A stretch of 64,000 nucleotides of DNA from DATJBF01 sp035516795 (GTDB taxonomy: Bacteria; Verrucomicrobiota; Verrucomicrobiia; Palsa-1439): positions 1 to 64,000 of the forward strand of contig DATIZX010000028.1 of the NCBI GenBank assembly GCA_035516795.1, read 5' to 3'. A model generated the notes under the pieces. The model saw nothing but the letters and a program-made list of their open reading frames with translations, did no database searches and was not told where the DNA came from. Positions 1 to 7,574 of this stretch are shown in pieces (position 1 is the first letter of the stretch; each line of letters opens with the position of its first letter). A program made the translations under genes and the position numbers.

Positions 1-2078
1 GCGGCCACGGACGCGGCGAAGCGGAAATCGCTCGATGTCCCGCGCCATGAAGCATCCGTATCCTTGACCGACGCGGTGAGCAACTTGCTGGTGCTGCCTT
101 CGGGCTCCTTGTAGCGGAGTTTGACGGTCATCAACTCCTCATTACTCGCAGCGCGCGGCGACGGCTGGTATCTGAGCGGTTCCACGTGGAGTTCAGGCGA
201 CGATTCACTGGCGGGGATGATTTCATACAGCGCAGTGGTCGTGTGACCGGCACCAACTTCGCCGGCATCTTTGCGGTCGTTGTTGAAATCCCGAGCACGG
301 AGCATGCGCTTCTCGTAGCCGATGAGCCGATAGGATTGGACAAGCGCAGGGTTGAACTCGATTTGCAGTTTGACGTCCTTTGCCACAGTGACGAGCGTGC
401 TGCGCATTTGGTCAACAAGCACCTTCTGCGCTTCCTCGAGATCATCAACATAGGCGTAATTGCCATTGCCCTTGTCCGCCAGCTTCTGCATCGTGGAATC
501 TTTCAGGTTGCCCATGCCAAAACCGAGGACGCTGAGGAACACGCCGGTCTTGGCCTGCTGTTGAATCAAGCGGACCAAATCGTTCTGGTCGGTAATGCCA
601 ACGTTAAAATCGCCGTCGGTGCAGAGAATGACGCGGTTGACGCCGCCTTCGATAAAATTGCCGGTCGCCTCGCGGTAGGCGGACTGGATACCGGCACCGC
701 CATTGGTCGAACCCCCGGCTTCGAGACTGTCGATTGCCGCCAGAATCGCCTCTTTGTCATCGCCGCGGGTGGACGGAAGCACGACGCGTGAATTGTCGGC
801 ATACACGACGATGGCCACGTGATCGCGGGCAGTGAGTTGTTCAACCAAGAGTCGTAGTGCTTGTTTAATGAGCGGCAGTTTGTTTTCCGGCTGCATGGAG
901 CCGGACACATCGATCAGGAACACGAGATTCATCGGCTGCACTTTGCGTGGCGCGACGTCCCTGGCCTTCAGTCCGATCAGCGCGAGCCGATGCGCCGGGT
1001 TCCACGGGCACCCAGCCATCTCGACGTAAAGCGAGAAGGGCTCGTTGCGTTTCGGCGCTGGATAATTATACGAGAAATAATTGAGCATTTCCTCGATGCG
1101 GACCGCATCGCGTGGCGGTAGCGAGCCCTGGTTGAGGAAACGCCGAATGTTCGCATACGATGCCGTGTCCACATCGAGCCCGAATGTCGAGAGTGGACTC
1201 TGCGAGACGCTGATGAATGCGTTCTCGACAAGCCTCGGATAGGATTCGGTGTCGAACGGGACGGGAGGCGTCCACGATTGCGTGCCCCGGTAAATAGTGA
1301 TTTCATCCCCCGAAGATTCCGGTTGTGACCGAACCCGACGGCGACGCGAAGCAGACTGATCCCACTCGTTACGGCCATCATTGAGCGCGAGATTGCCGGC
1401 ACTTTTCGTCGAAAGATCGCCAGGAGCCGGCGCTGCCGATTGCGCGGCAAGCCTGTAATATCTTTCCCCGTAAGAACTGGGTGCCGCTGCGCTACCGCTG
1501 GAAATGATCGTTCTCTCCTGCACGGGCGGAATTCCCGCTTCGATTCCCGTCTCGCGAGCCCGAGTGAGGGGTGGCGCCGCTTCTGGAGTGGGGCTGGGAG
1601 AGCTTGGCTGCAGAGCGACCACATTGCGCTCCGATTCCACCTGGTTTTGGCTGAGAGGCAGCTTGGGTGGCGGCGGTTGCTGGACCGGTGCTGATTGTTC
1701 GCTGGGTGTATGCAGGGCCAGCCGCTGTGCTCTGTTCCGCGTTGCACTAAGAGCTGGCAAGAACAAGGCCACCATCAGGGCTGCTGCGCCCACTGCGGTG
1801 GCCCAGCCGATAAGGCGCCACCACGGAAAATCGATCTCGGTTTTCGCGGCGGGGTCGAAGCGTTGTTCGATCTCTGCAACCTGCGCTGGAGTCAATTCCG
1901 GGCACGGCTCAGCCTTCAATTCTTCGGTCAGCACGCCGGCGGCGCGACGAATCGTCTCGATTTCGCGGCGGGCGGCTTCGTCACCTTTCAGCCACGCTTC
2001 AATCTCGGCGCGCTCGGCGGCGTCGAGTTCGCCCAAAGCATAGGCGGTCAGGCGTGGATCGTTGGGATCAATCTTCAT
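1..2078 (-). CDS. YfbK-type von Willebrand factor A protein with anti-sigma-like N-terminus (partial)
   Basis: The frame opens at ATG 2078 behind a good ribosome site (AAGGAG) and stays open to the window edge, so the C-terminus is missing. Residues 1-60 resemble the short helical N-terminus of anti-sigma or zinc-finger-like membrane regulators (DPRLTAYALGELDAAE). One membrane helix follows at about 75-98, then a proline-rich linker. Residues from about 250 carry the YfbK-type segment (DTESYPRLVENAFISVSQ, then STFGLDVDTASYANIRRFL), and a VWA domain starts near 380 with an intact MIDAS motif DVSGS at 390-394. The start overlaps the end of the upstream ECF sigma gene by 11 bases, so the two are translationally coupled. 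By family knowledge such proteins sit in the envelope; an anti-sigma role is inferred from the fusion and neighbour only. Confidence 0.85.
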   Translation of the reverse strand, partial: MKIDPNDPRLTAYALGELDAAERAEIEAWLKGDEAARREIETIRRAAGVLTEELKAEPCPELTPAQVAEIEQRFDPAAKTEIDFPWWRLIGWATAVGAAALMVALFLPALSATRNRAQRLALHTPSEQSAPVQQPPPPKLPLSQNQVESERNVVALQPSSPSPTPEAAPPLTRARETGIEAGIPPVQERTIISSGSAAAPSSYGERYYRLAAQSAAPAPGDLSTKSAGNLALNDGRNEWDQSASRRRRVRSQPESSGDEITIYRGTQSWTPPVPFDTESYPRLVENAFISVSQSPLSTFGLDVDTASYANIRRFLNQGSLPPRDAVRIEEMLNYFSYNYPAPKRNEPFSLYVEMAGCPWNPAHRLALIGLKARDVAPRKVQPMNLVFLIDVSGSMQPENKLPLIKQALRLLVEQLTARDHVAIVVYADNSRVVLPSTRGDDKEAILAAIDSLEAGGSTNGGAGIQSAYREATGNFIEGGVNRVILCTDGDFNVGITDQNDLVRLIQQQAKTGVFLSVLGFGMGNLKDSTMQKLADKGNGNYAYVDDLEEAQKVLVDQMRSTLVTVAKDVKLQIEFNPALVQSYRLIGYEKRMLRARDFNNDRKDAGEVGAGHTTTALYEIIPASESSPELHVEPLRYQPSPRAASNEELMTVKLRYKEPEGSTSKLLTASVKDTDASWRGTSSDFRFAASVA

Positions 2079-2604
2079 GGGATACTCCTTCGAGGGCGCG
2101 AACACGCTGGCGCAGTGTTTTGATGCCGGTGTGAATCAGAAAGCCGACGTTGCTGACGGAGAGATTGGTGACGCGGCTGATTTCGCGGTAGCTGAGATCG
2201 TTCTGAAACTTCAATCGAATCACTTCCTGCTGGTTGACCGGCAATTCATCGAGAGCGCGGAACACGTCGCAGGTGCTTTCCCTTTTTTCTGCGGCAACGT
2301 CAGGTGACGGGTCGGCACTTTCGCGGGTAGATAGGTCAATCTCAGTCAACGCTCTGGTTCGCGATTCTTTGCGGACGATGTCTAGTGCTCGGTTGCGGCA
2401 GACGGTGAACAGCCATTCGGTAAGATGGCTGTTGAGTCGTTCGGGATGTTCGCGACACAAACGCAGGAAGGTATCCTGCACCACGTCGCGGGCTTGTTCG
2501 AGATTGCGGGTGATGCGGGCCGCGTAACGGAGGAGGGGGCCTTCGTGTTGTGCCAGCACCGACCGCATCCATTCTACCCGATCTGGCTCGTCGCTGTGTC
2601 GCAT
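2068..2604 (-). CDS. ECF-family RNA polymerase sigma factor
   Basis: This is a 178-residue sigma-70 family protein of extracytoplasmic-function size. Region 2 is seen around residues 20-95 (DVVQDTFLRLCRE, then LFTVCRNRALDIVRKE, the -10 recognition helix area). Region 4 is at about 115-170 (ALDELPVNQQEVIRLKF, then LSYREISRVTNLSVSNV, the helix-turn-helix). The start is supported by AAGGAG five bases upstream. Its stop codon lies inside the following VWA gene, which begins with an anti-sigma-like segment, so the pair probably forms a regulatory switch. Which genes it controls cannot be read from the window. Confidence 0.93.
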   Translation of the reverse strand: MRHSDEPDRVEWMRSVLAQHEGPLLRYAARITRNLEQARDVVQDTFLRLCREHPERLNSHLTEWLFTVCRNRALDIVRKESRTRALTEIDLSTRESADPSPDVAAEKRESTCDVFRALDELPVNQQEVIRLKFQNDLSYREISRVTNLSVSNVGFLIHTGIKTLRQRVRALEGVSHED

Positions 2605-2672
2605 ATCGCTCCTTACCTAGAATAACGGGTGAGCCGCGGTTTTCTTAGGAAAAAAGATGGTCGCAGGATGAG

Positions 2673-2709
2673 CTTCATTTTTGGCGGGCGGGCGGTATAA
2701 TCCGCGCCC
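2673..2709 (+). promoter_or_regulatory. Promoter of rdgB, possibly giving a leaderless transcript
   Basis: A perfect -10 box TATAAT lies at 2696-2701, only eight bases before the rdgB ATG at 2710. A weak -35 candidate TTCATT is at 2674-2679 with a 16-base spacer. Transcription would begin at or within a few bases of the start codon. No Shine-Dalgarno sequence lies between them. Confidence 0.5.
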
Positions 2710-3315
2710 ATGCAACTACTTGTCGCCACGCGCAACAGACACAAACTGAAAGAACTCCGTGTATTATTGAAGGATTTGCCGTTGGAGGTGGTGTCGGCGG
2801 CGGACATTCGCGGTCTGCCGGAGGTCGTCGAGGATTGCGCGACGGTGCGCGACAACGCGGCGAAGAAGGCGGTCGAGACCGCGGCGGCGGCGAAGATGTT
2901 GACAATTGCCGACGACACGGGTCTGGAAGTGGACGCGTTGAAAGGCGAGCCGGGCGTGCGGTCGGCGCGGTTTGCCGGCGAGAAGGCCACTTACCACGAG
3001 AACAACAAGGAATTGCTGAAACGTTTGGAAGGCGTGCCGTTGGAGAAACGGTCGGCACGGTTTCGTTGCGTCATGGCGATTGCCGATGAAAACGGTTTAT
3101 TTGAATGCGTCGAGGGAATTTGCAACGGTACGATTATCGAGGCGGAACGGGGTGGGGGCGGTTTTGGGTACGATCCACTGTTTATCGCCGATGGACAGAC
3201 CAAGACCTTTGCGGAGATTTCGCCCGACGTGAAGAACCGGATCAGTCATCGCGCGAAGGCGATGCAGAAGGCATGGGCGGTCTTGAGCCGGTACTTGCGG
3301 GAGAAGGGGGCGTGA
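2710..3315 (+). CDS. rdgB: Non-canonical purine NTP pyrophosphatase (RdgB/HAM1 family)
   Basis: The 201-residue protein has the usual length of the Ham1/RdgB family, which hydrolyses ITP, dITP and XTP to monophosphates and keeps deaminated purines out of nucleic acids. Family motifs are in order: ATRNRHKLKE at the N-terminus (substrate phosphate contact), ADDTGLEV near residue 68 (metal and base site), GGFGYDPLF near residue 150 and SHRAKAM near residue 180. It is cytoplasmic with no signal peptide. It is divergent from the sigma factor gene and about 80 bases upstream of the glycan operon, so it may be transcribed separately. Confidence 0.96.
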   Translation: MQLLVATRNRHKLKELRVLLKDLPLEVVSAADIRGLPEVVEDCATVRDNAAKKAVETAAAAKMLTIADDTGLEVDALKGEPGVRSARFAGEKATYHENNKELLKRLEGVPLEKRSARFRCVMAIADENGLFECVEGICNGTIIEAERGGGGFGYDPLFIADGQTKTFAEISPDVKNRISHRAKAMQKAWAVLSRYLREKGA

Positions 3316-3393
3316 CTCGTGACCGGAGGTAGGTGACTGGGTAATACCGTTTATCCGATCACCGGTTTCCGAACACCAATCACCCTTGCTTGC

Positions 3394-4110
3394 ATGAAAG
3401 CTTTCATCCTTGCCGCGGGGCTGGGGACCCGGCTGCGCTCGCTGGGTTTGGATATACCGAAGGTGATGGTGCCGGTCGGCGGCAAGCCGCTACTGGAGCA
3501 TCATCTCGAATTGTTCAAGCGACAGGGCATCCGAGAATTCATCGTGAACCTGCATTATTTGCCGGAGAAAATTACGAGCTACTTCGGGGATGGGAAAAAG
3601 TTCGGGGTGACAATCGAGTACTCACACGAGCCAGAAATCCTCGGGACGGCTGGCGCCGTGAAGAAAATGGAACACAAATTGCACGATGGCACTTTCCTTG
3701 TGTTCTATGGCGATAACCTGGTACGAGTGGAGTTTGCGCCGCTGGTGGAATTCCATCGGTCCCGCAAGGCGCTGGCGACGGTTGCGTTGTTCGAGTCGCC
3801 AGAACCGTGGACGGGCGGTGTGGTGGAGACGGAACCCAGCGGGCGCGTGCGGCGGTTCGTTGAAAAACCCGATCCGAAACAGGTTTCGACAAATCTGATT
3901 AGCGCTGGTATTTTCGTGCTCGAACCGGCGATACTGGAGGAGATTCCCGCTGGGCAGTTCTGTGATTTTGGGAAGGAAGCATTTCCGAAGCTGTTGAAGA
4001 AAGGATTGCCCGTGTATGCCATGAAGCCAGAGGCTTACGTTCAGGACGTGGGGACGCCGGAGCGGCTGGCCAAGGCACAGCGTGATTTTGAGAAGGGGTT
4101 ATTGAATTGA
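3394..4110 (+). CDS. NDP-sugar nucleotidyltransferase (HddC-like)
   Basis: A 238-residue single-domain nucleotidyltransferase. The N-terminal signature ILAAGLGTRLRSL followed by PKVMVPVGGKPLLEH binds the nucleotide, and FYGDNLV near residue 105 supplies the metal-binding Asp. The enzyme joins a sugar 1-phosphate to an NTP to make an activated sugar. The following kinase and phosphoheptose isomerase point to D-glycero-D-manno-heptose 1-phosphate guanylyltransferase (HddC); a mannose or glucose 1-phosphate enzyme cannot be excluded. The last bases overlap the TTG start of the kinase gene. Confidence 0.82.
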   Translation: MKAFILAAGLGTRLRSLGLDIPKVMVPVGGKPLLEHHLELFKRQGIREFIVNLHYLPEKITSYFGDGKKFGVTIEYSHEPEILGTAGAVKKMEHKLHDGTFLVFYGDNLVRVEFAPLVEFHRSRKALATVALFESPEPWTGGVVETEPSGRVRRFVEKPDPKQVSTNLISAGIFVLEPAILEEIPAGQFCDFGKEAFPKLLKKGLPVYAMKPEAYVQDVGTPERLAKAQRDFEKGLLN

Positions 4111-5087
4111 TTATTACGCAGACACCGCTGCGGATTTCGCTGGCAGGTGGCGGAACCGATTTCCCCGGCTTTTTCGAAACGCACGGCGGCGCGGTCGTCA
4201 GTTCCGCAATTGACAAGTACGTCCATTGTATCGTCAAGGAGCGCTTTGACAACAAGATCTACGTGAATTGGACGAAGAAAGAGATTGTGGACTCGGTGGA
4301 CCAGATCGAGCACGAATTGGTACGCGAGGCAATGCGCAAGGTCGGAGTATCGCAAGGCGTGGAGATTTCGTTTTTGTCAGACATTCCGGCCGAAGGCTCG
4401 GGATTGGGTTCCTCGAGCAGCGTTACGGTGGGAGTCCTGAACGCGCTCTATCATTTCGTCGATGCCGCGCCGACGACGGAGCAACTGGCGCGTGAGGCTT
4501 GCGAGATAGAAATCGACATTCTCGGCAAACCAATTGGAATACAGGACCAGTATATCGCGGCCTACGGTGGATTGCGCTCCTTTGAATTTGGCCCCGGCAA
4601 GAACGTGCGGACGTCGCCGGTGATTCTCTCCCGGTCCACCTTGGACGATCTCGACAATATGCTCATGTTGTTTTTTACGGGCAAAACGCGGCAGGCCTCG
4701 AACATTCTTTCACAGCAAAGATCCAACATCGGACAGAAGTCCGAGATTTTGCAACAGATGGTGCAACAAGCGCATCAGGTGCGGAAACTAATTGAGGTCG
4801 GTGACATCGACGGTTTGGGCGCATTGCTTCATCAGGGTTGGGAAGCCAAGCGGCAGCTCGCTGCAGGCATCAGCAGCGGTGAATTGGACGAAATTTACGA
4901 ACGCGCGATGAAGGCTGGCGCCTTGGGAGGCAAGATATCCGGCGCAGGCGGCGGCGGGTTCTTCCTGTTGTGCGTGCCGAGCCATAAACGGCAAGCGGTG
5001 CGACAAGCTTTGCGAGAGTTGCGGGAAATGCCGTTCCGTCTGGAGCGCGGAGGAAGCCACGTCGTCTTGAATATGCAAAGGTATTAA
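4107..5087 (+). CDS. GHMP-family sugar kinase, probable D-glycero-D-manno-heptose 7-phosphate kinase
   Basis: 326 residues, close to HddA length. It starts at TTG 4107, overlapping the upstream stop codon, and begins MIITQTPLRISLAGGGTDF, the typical opening of the heptose/fucose kinase branch. The GHMP ATP loop is EGSGLGSSSSVTVGVL near residue 95-110, and the C-terminal glycine-rich motif is GKISGAGGGGFFLL near residue 275-290. Placed between an HddC-like transferase and a GmhA-like isomerase, it most likely phosphorylates heptose 7-phosphate at C1. The exact sugar is inferred from context. It is cytoplasmic. Confidence 0.85.
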   Translation: MIITQTPLRISLAGGGTDFPGFFETHGGAVVSSAIDKYVHCIVKERFDNKIYVNWTKKEIVDSVDQIEHELVREAMRKVGVSQGVEISFLSDIPAEGSGLGSSSSVTVGVLNALYHFVDAAPTTEQLAREACEIEIDILGKPIGIQDQYIAAYGGLRSFEFGPGKNVRTSPVILSRSTLDDLDNMLMLFFTGKTRQASNILSQQRSNIGQKSEILQQMVQQAHQVRKLIEVGDIDGLGALLHQGWEAKRQLAAGISSGELDEIYERAMKAGALGGKISGAGGGGFFLLCVPSHKRQAVRQALRELREMPFRLERGGSHVVLNMQRY

Positions 5088-5687
5088 GTGATGAACAAAG
5101 CCAGCGAGTTTGCAAAGAATTACATTAACAGCCTGAAAAAGGTGCTCGATCGTTCACCGTGGGAAGCGGTCGATCCGATACTGCAAGCTGTGGAAGAGGT
5201 CTACCAGCGACGCGGCCAGATCTTCGTCATTGGCAACGGCGGCAGCGCGGCGACGGCGTCGCACATGATGAACGATCTCAACAAAGGTACCCTGGGCCAT
5301 AAGGGGGACGCACCGTGGCCCCGCTTCCGCGTCATCGCGCTTACCGACAACGTCTCACTCATGACGGCCTGGGTCAACGACACGGACTACAATCACGCGT
5401 TCAGCGAGCCTTTGAAGAACCTCGCACAGCGCGGTGACCTGCTCATTGCCATTTCGGCTTCCGGCAATTCGCCGAACATTATCGCGGCGGTCGAAGCGGC
5501 GAAGCAGATCGGGGTCAAGGTGATTGGGCTGACGGGATTCGGCGGCGGAAAGCTGGCCAAGCTGGCTGCGGTTTCATTTCTGGTTCCTTCCGATGAATAC
5601 GGCCCGGTGGAGGATGTCCACATGATTCTGGATCACATTATGACCAGTTATCTCTACGAAAAACTCAAGCAGACACATTCCGCATGA
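5088..5687 (+). CDS. gmhA: SIS-domain phosphosugar isomerase, probable phosphoheptose isomerase
   Basis: 199 residues with one SIS domain, matching GmhA in length. The sugar-phosphate loop is GNGGSAATASHMMNDL at about 48-63, and the second SIS signature AISASGNSPNII is near 120. GmhA converts sedoheptulose 7-phosphate to D-glycero-D-manno-heptose 7-phosphate, the first step of activated heptose synthesis. The reading frame begins directly after the kinase stop, with GTG at 5088 and ATG at 5091; the ATG is the more likely start. It overlaps the downstream epimerase gene by four bases (ATGA). Confidence 0.87.
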   Translation: MMNKASEFAKNYINSLKKVLDRSPWEAVDPILQAVEEVYQRRGQIFVIGNGGSAATASHMMNDLNKGTLGHKGDAPWPRFRVIALTDNVSLMTAWVNDTDYNHAFSEPLKNLAQRGDLLIAISASGNSPNIIAAVEAAKQIGVKVIGLTGFGGGKLAKLAAVSFLVPSDEYGPVEDVHMILDHIMTSYLYEKLKQTHSA

Positions 5688-6808
5688 GCAAAGGTCGAGT
5701 CCTGGTCACGGGCGGAGCGGGGTTTATCGGATCGCACACCGCGGAGGCGCTGCTGCGGGACGGTTATGACGTCCGGGTGCTGGATAATCTATCGCCCCCG
5801 GTACATCGTTCGACTGATGAATGGCCGGAGTGGCTGCCGAAAGATATCGAGCGGGTTTTTGGGGACGTTCGCAACCGCGATGATTGGCACAAGGCTCTCC
5901 GTGGGGTTGACGCTGTCATCCATCTGGCGGCCTACCAGGATTTGCTTCCGAATTTCTCGCAATTTTTCCACGTCAACAGTGTCGGTACCGCGCTATTGTA
6001 CGAAGAGATCGTGGCGCAGAAACTGCCCGTGCGAAAAGTGGTCGTAGCCAGCAGCCAGTTTGTTTATGGCGAAGGACGCTACCATTGCGCGAAGGATGGC
6101 GAGGTGTTTCCGGATGGACGCGATCCGCAGCGGCTGACGAAAGGTTTGTGGGATCCGATTTGTCCTAAATGCGGCGGGGCGATCACTCCGTTGCCGCTAT
6201 TGGAAATCCAGGCGAATCCAAAGAACCAGTATTCGATCGCCAAGTACTCGCAAGAATTGATGGCGATTGCCTTGGGGCGTAATTATGGGATTCCCAGCGC
6301 CGCCATGCGTTACTCGATCGTGCAAGGTCCGCGACAATCATTTCGCAATGCGTACTCGGGTGTGCTGCGTATCTTTACCCTGCAAATGCTGAAGTCGCGC
6401 CCAGCCAGCGTGTTCGAGGATGGCCGCCAACTGCGCGATTACGTGAATGTGGACGATGTCGTTCGTGCCAATCTGTTGGCCCTCGAACGCGATGAAGCGA
6501 ACTTTCAGGTGTTCAACGTCGGCGGTGGTCGCGGCTACACCGTGCTCGAGTTTGCCCAGATCGTGGCGGAAGTGCTCGGCCAAGAGTCCAAGCCAAACAT
6601 CAGCGGCGAATACCGGGTCGGCGATACGCGCCACAGCGTTTCCGACATCGCGAAGCTGCAGCGAATGGGCTGGCAGCCGACCAAGACCCCCCACGATAGC
6701 GTGCGGGACTACGTCGCGTGGATCCGTCGGCAAGAAATGGACAAGGATTATGCGGCTGAGGCGTTGACCAAATTGCGGGAAATGGGCGCGTTGCGGAAGG
6801 CAACTTGA
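5684..6808 (+). CDS. NAD-dependent sugar-nucleotide epimerase/dehydratase with a cysteine-containing insert
   Basis: A 374-residue extended short-chain dehydrogenase. The Rossmann loop is GGAGFIGSHTAEALL at residues 9-23, and the catalytic pair is seen as NQYSIAKYSQE near residue 182-192 (YxxxK). It probably changes the configuration of an NDP-sugar made by the enzymes upstream. Between the Rossmann core and the YxxxK motif lies an insert with YHCAKDGEVFP and CPKCGG, which resembles a small metal-binding knuckle. It shares an ATGA overlap with gmhA and is followed after eight bases by a GT2 gene, so it sits in the same operon. The substrate is unknown. Confidence 0.88.
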   Translation: MSKGRVLVTGGAGFIGSHTAEALLRDGYDVRVLDNLSPPVHRSTDEWPEWLPKDIERVFGDVRNRDDWHKALRGVDAVIHLAAYQDLLPNFSQFFHVNSVGTALLYEEIVAQKLPVRKVVVASSQFVYGEGRYHCAKDGEVFPDGRDPQRLTKGLWDPICPKCGGAITPLPLLEIQANPKNQYSIAKYSQELMAIALGRNYGIPSAAMRYSIVQGPRQSFRNAYSGVLRIFTLQMLKSRPASVFEDGRQLRDYVNVDDVVRANLLALERDEANFQVFNVGGGRGYTVLEFAQIVAEVLGQESKPNISGEYRVGDTRHSVSDIAKLQRMGWQPTKTPHDSVRDYVAWIRRQEMDKDYAAEALTKLREMGALRKAT

Positions 6809-6815
6809 GTCGTCA

Positions 6816-7574
6816 ATGGAGCCGTCGCGTCCTCACTTGTCGGTTGTCATTCCCGCCTACAACGAGCAGGAACGTTTGAAACGATACGTGCCGGGGATTG
6901 TTGAGTATCTGCGCGGCAAGAACCTGAATTTCGAGATAGTGGTTGTCAACGATGGCAGCCGGGATGAGACGGCACAAACCACGCGCGAATTGGCAAAGAG
7001 TTATCCCATGCTGCGCCTGATCGATCTGCAGCCGAATCGAGGCAAAGGCGGCGCGGTGAGGGCCGGGATGCTCGATGCGCGCGGGCAATACGTTCTGTTC
7101 ACAGATGCCGATCAGAGCACGCCGATCACAGAGGCTGACAAGTTGTTGATGAAACTGGAGCGGGAGGGCTGCGATATGGCCATCGGTTCACGCGGCGTGC
7201 CGGGTACACACGTGGAAAAGCCGCAAGCATGGTACCGGCGGTGGGCCGCTGAGTTGTTCGGCGTTGGCATGAGGCTGCTTTGCATCCGTGGAATCTACGA
7301 CACGCAATGTGGCTTCAAGGCAATGAAACGAGAAGTCGCGCAGGAGGTTTTCTCACAGGTAACGAGCAATTCAGCCATTTTCGATATCGAGATGCTGGTT
7401 GTTGCCACCCGCGAAGGCTATCGCGTCGCCGAGGTGCCGGTCAAATGGGTGCACGATCCGGACACGCGCATCCCGTACAACCTGCAGAGCGCTTTGCGGA
7501 TTTGGGGCGAACTGTTTCGGATCCGGCGCGTGCAAGGGCTCGGTTGGAGTTGGCCACTGAAAGCGCGCAAATGA
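6816..7574 (+). CDS. Glycosyltransferase family 2, dolichyl-phosphate beta-glucosyltransferase-like
   Basis: 252 residues. The GT-A fold is seen from VVIPAYNEQERLKR at residue 10, VVNDGSRDET near 45, and the metal-binding FTDADQSTP near 92. The acceptor-side motif YDTQCGFKAM near 165 is typical of ALG5-like polyprenyl-phosphate sugar transferases. There is no membrane segment of note. It likely loads a sugar from an NDP donor onto a polyprenyl phosphate at the inner face of the membrane, supplying the GT-C enzymes encoded next. Its TGA overlaps the ATG of the next gene. Confidence 0.88.
   Translation: MEPSRPHLSVVIPAYNEQERLKRYVPGIVEYLRGKNLNFEIVVVNDGSRDETAQTTRELAKSYPMLRLIDLQPNRGKGGAVRAGMLDARGQYVLFTDADQSTPITEADKLLMKLEREGCDMAIGSRGVPGTHVEKPQAWYRRWAAELFGVGMRLLCIRGIYDTQCGFKAMKREVAQEVFSQVTSNSAIFDIEMLVVATREGYRVAEVPVKWVHDPDTRIPYNLQSALRIWGELFRIRRVQGLGWSWPLKARK

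Noticed and set aside
7280..7570. Upstream extension of the first GT-C gene
   Set aside because: The frame is open but lies inside the GT2 gene; ATG 7571 gives the usual four-base overlap and a sensible N-terminus.
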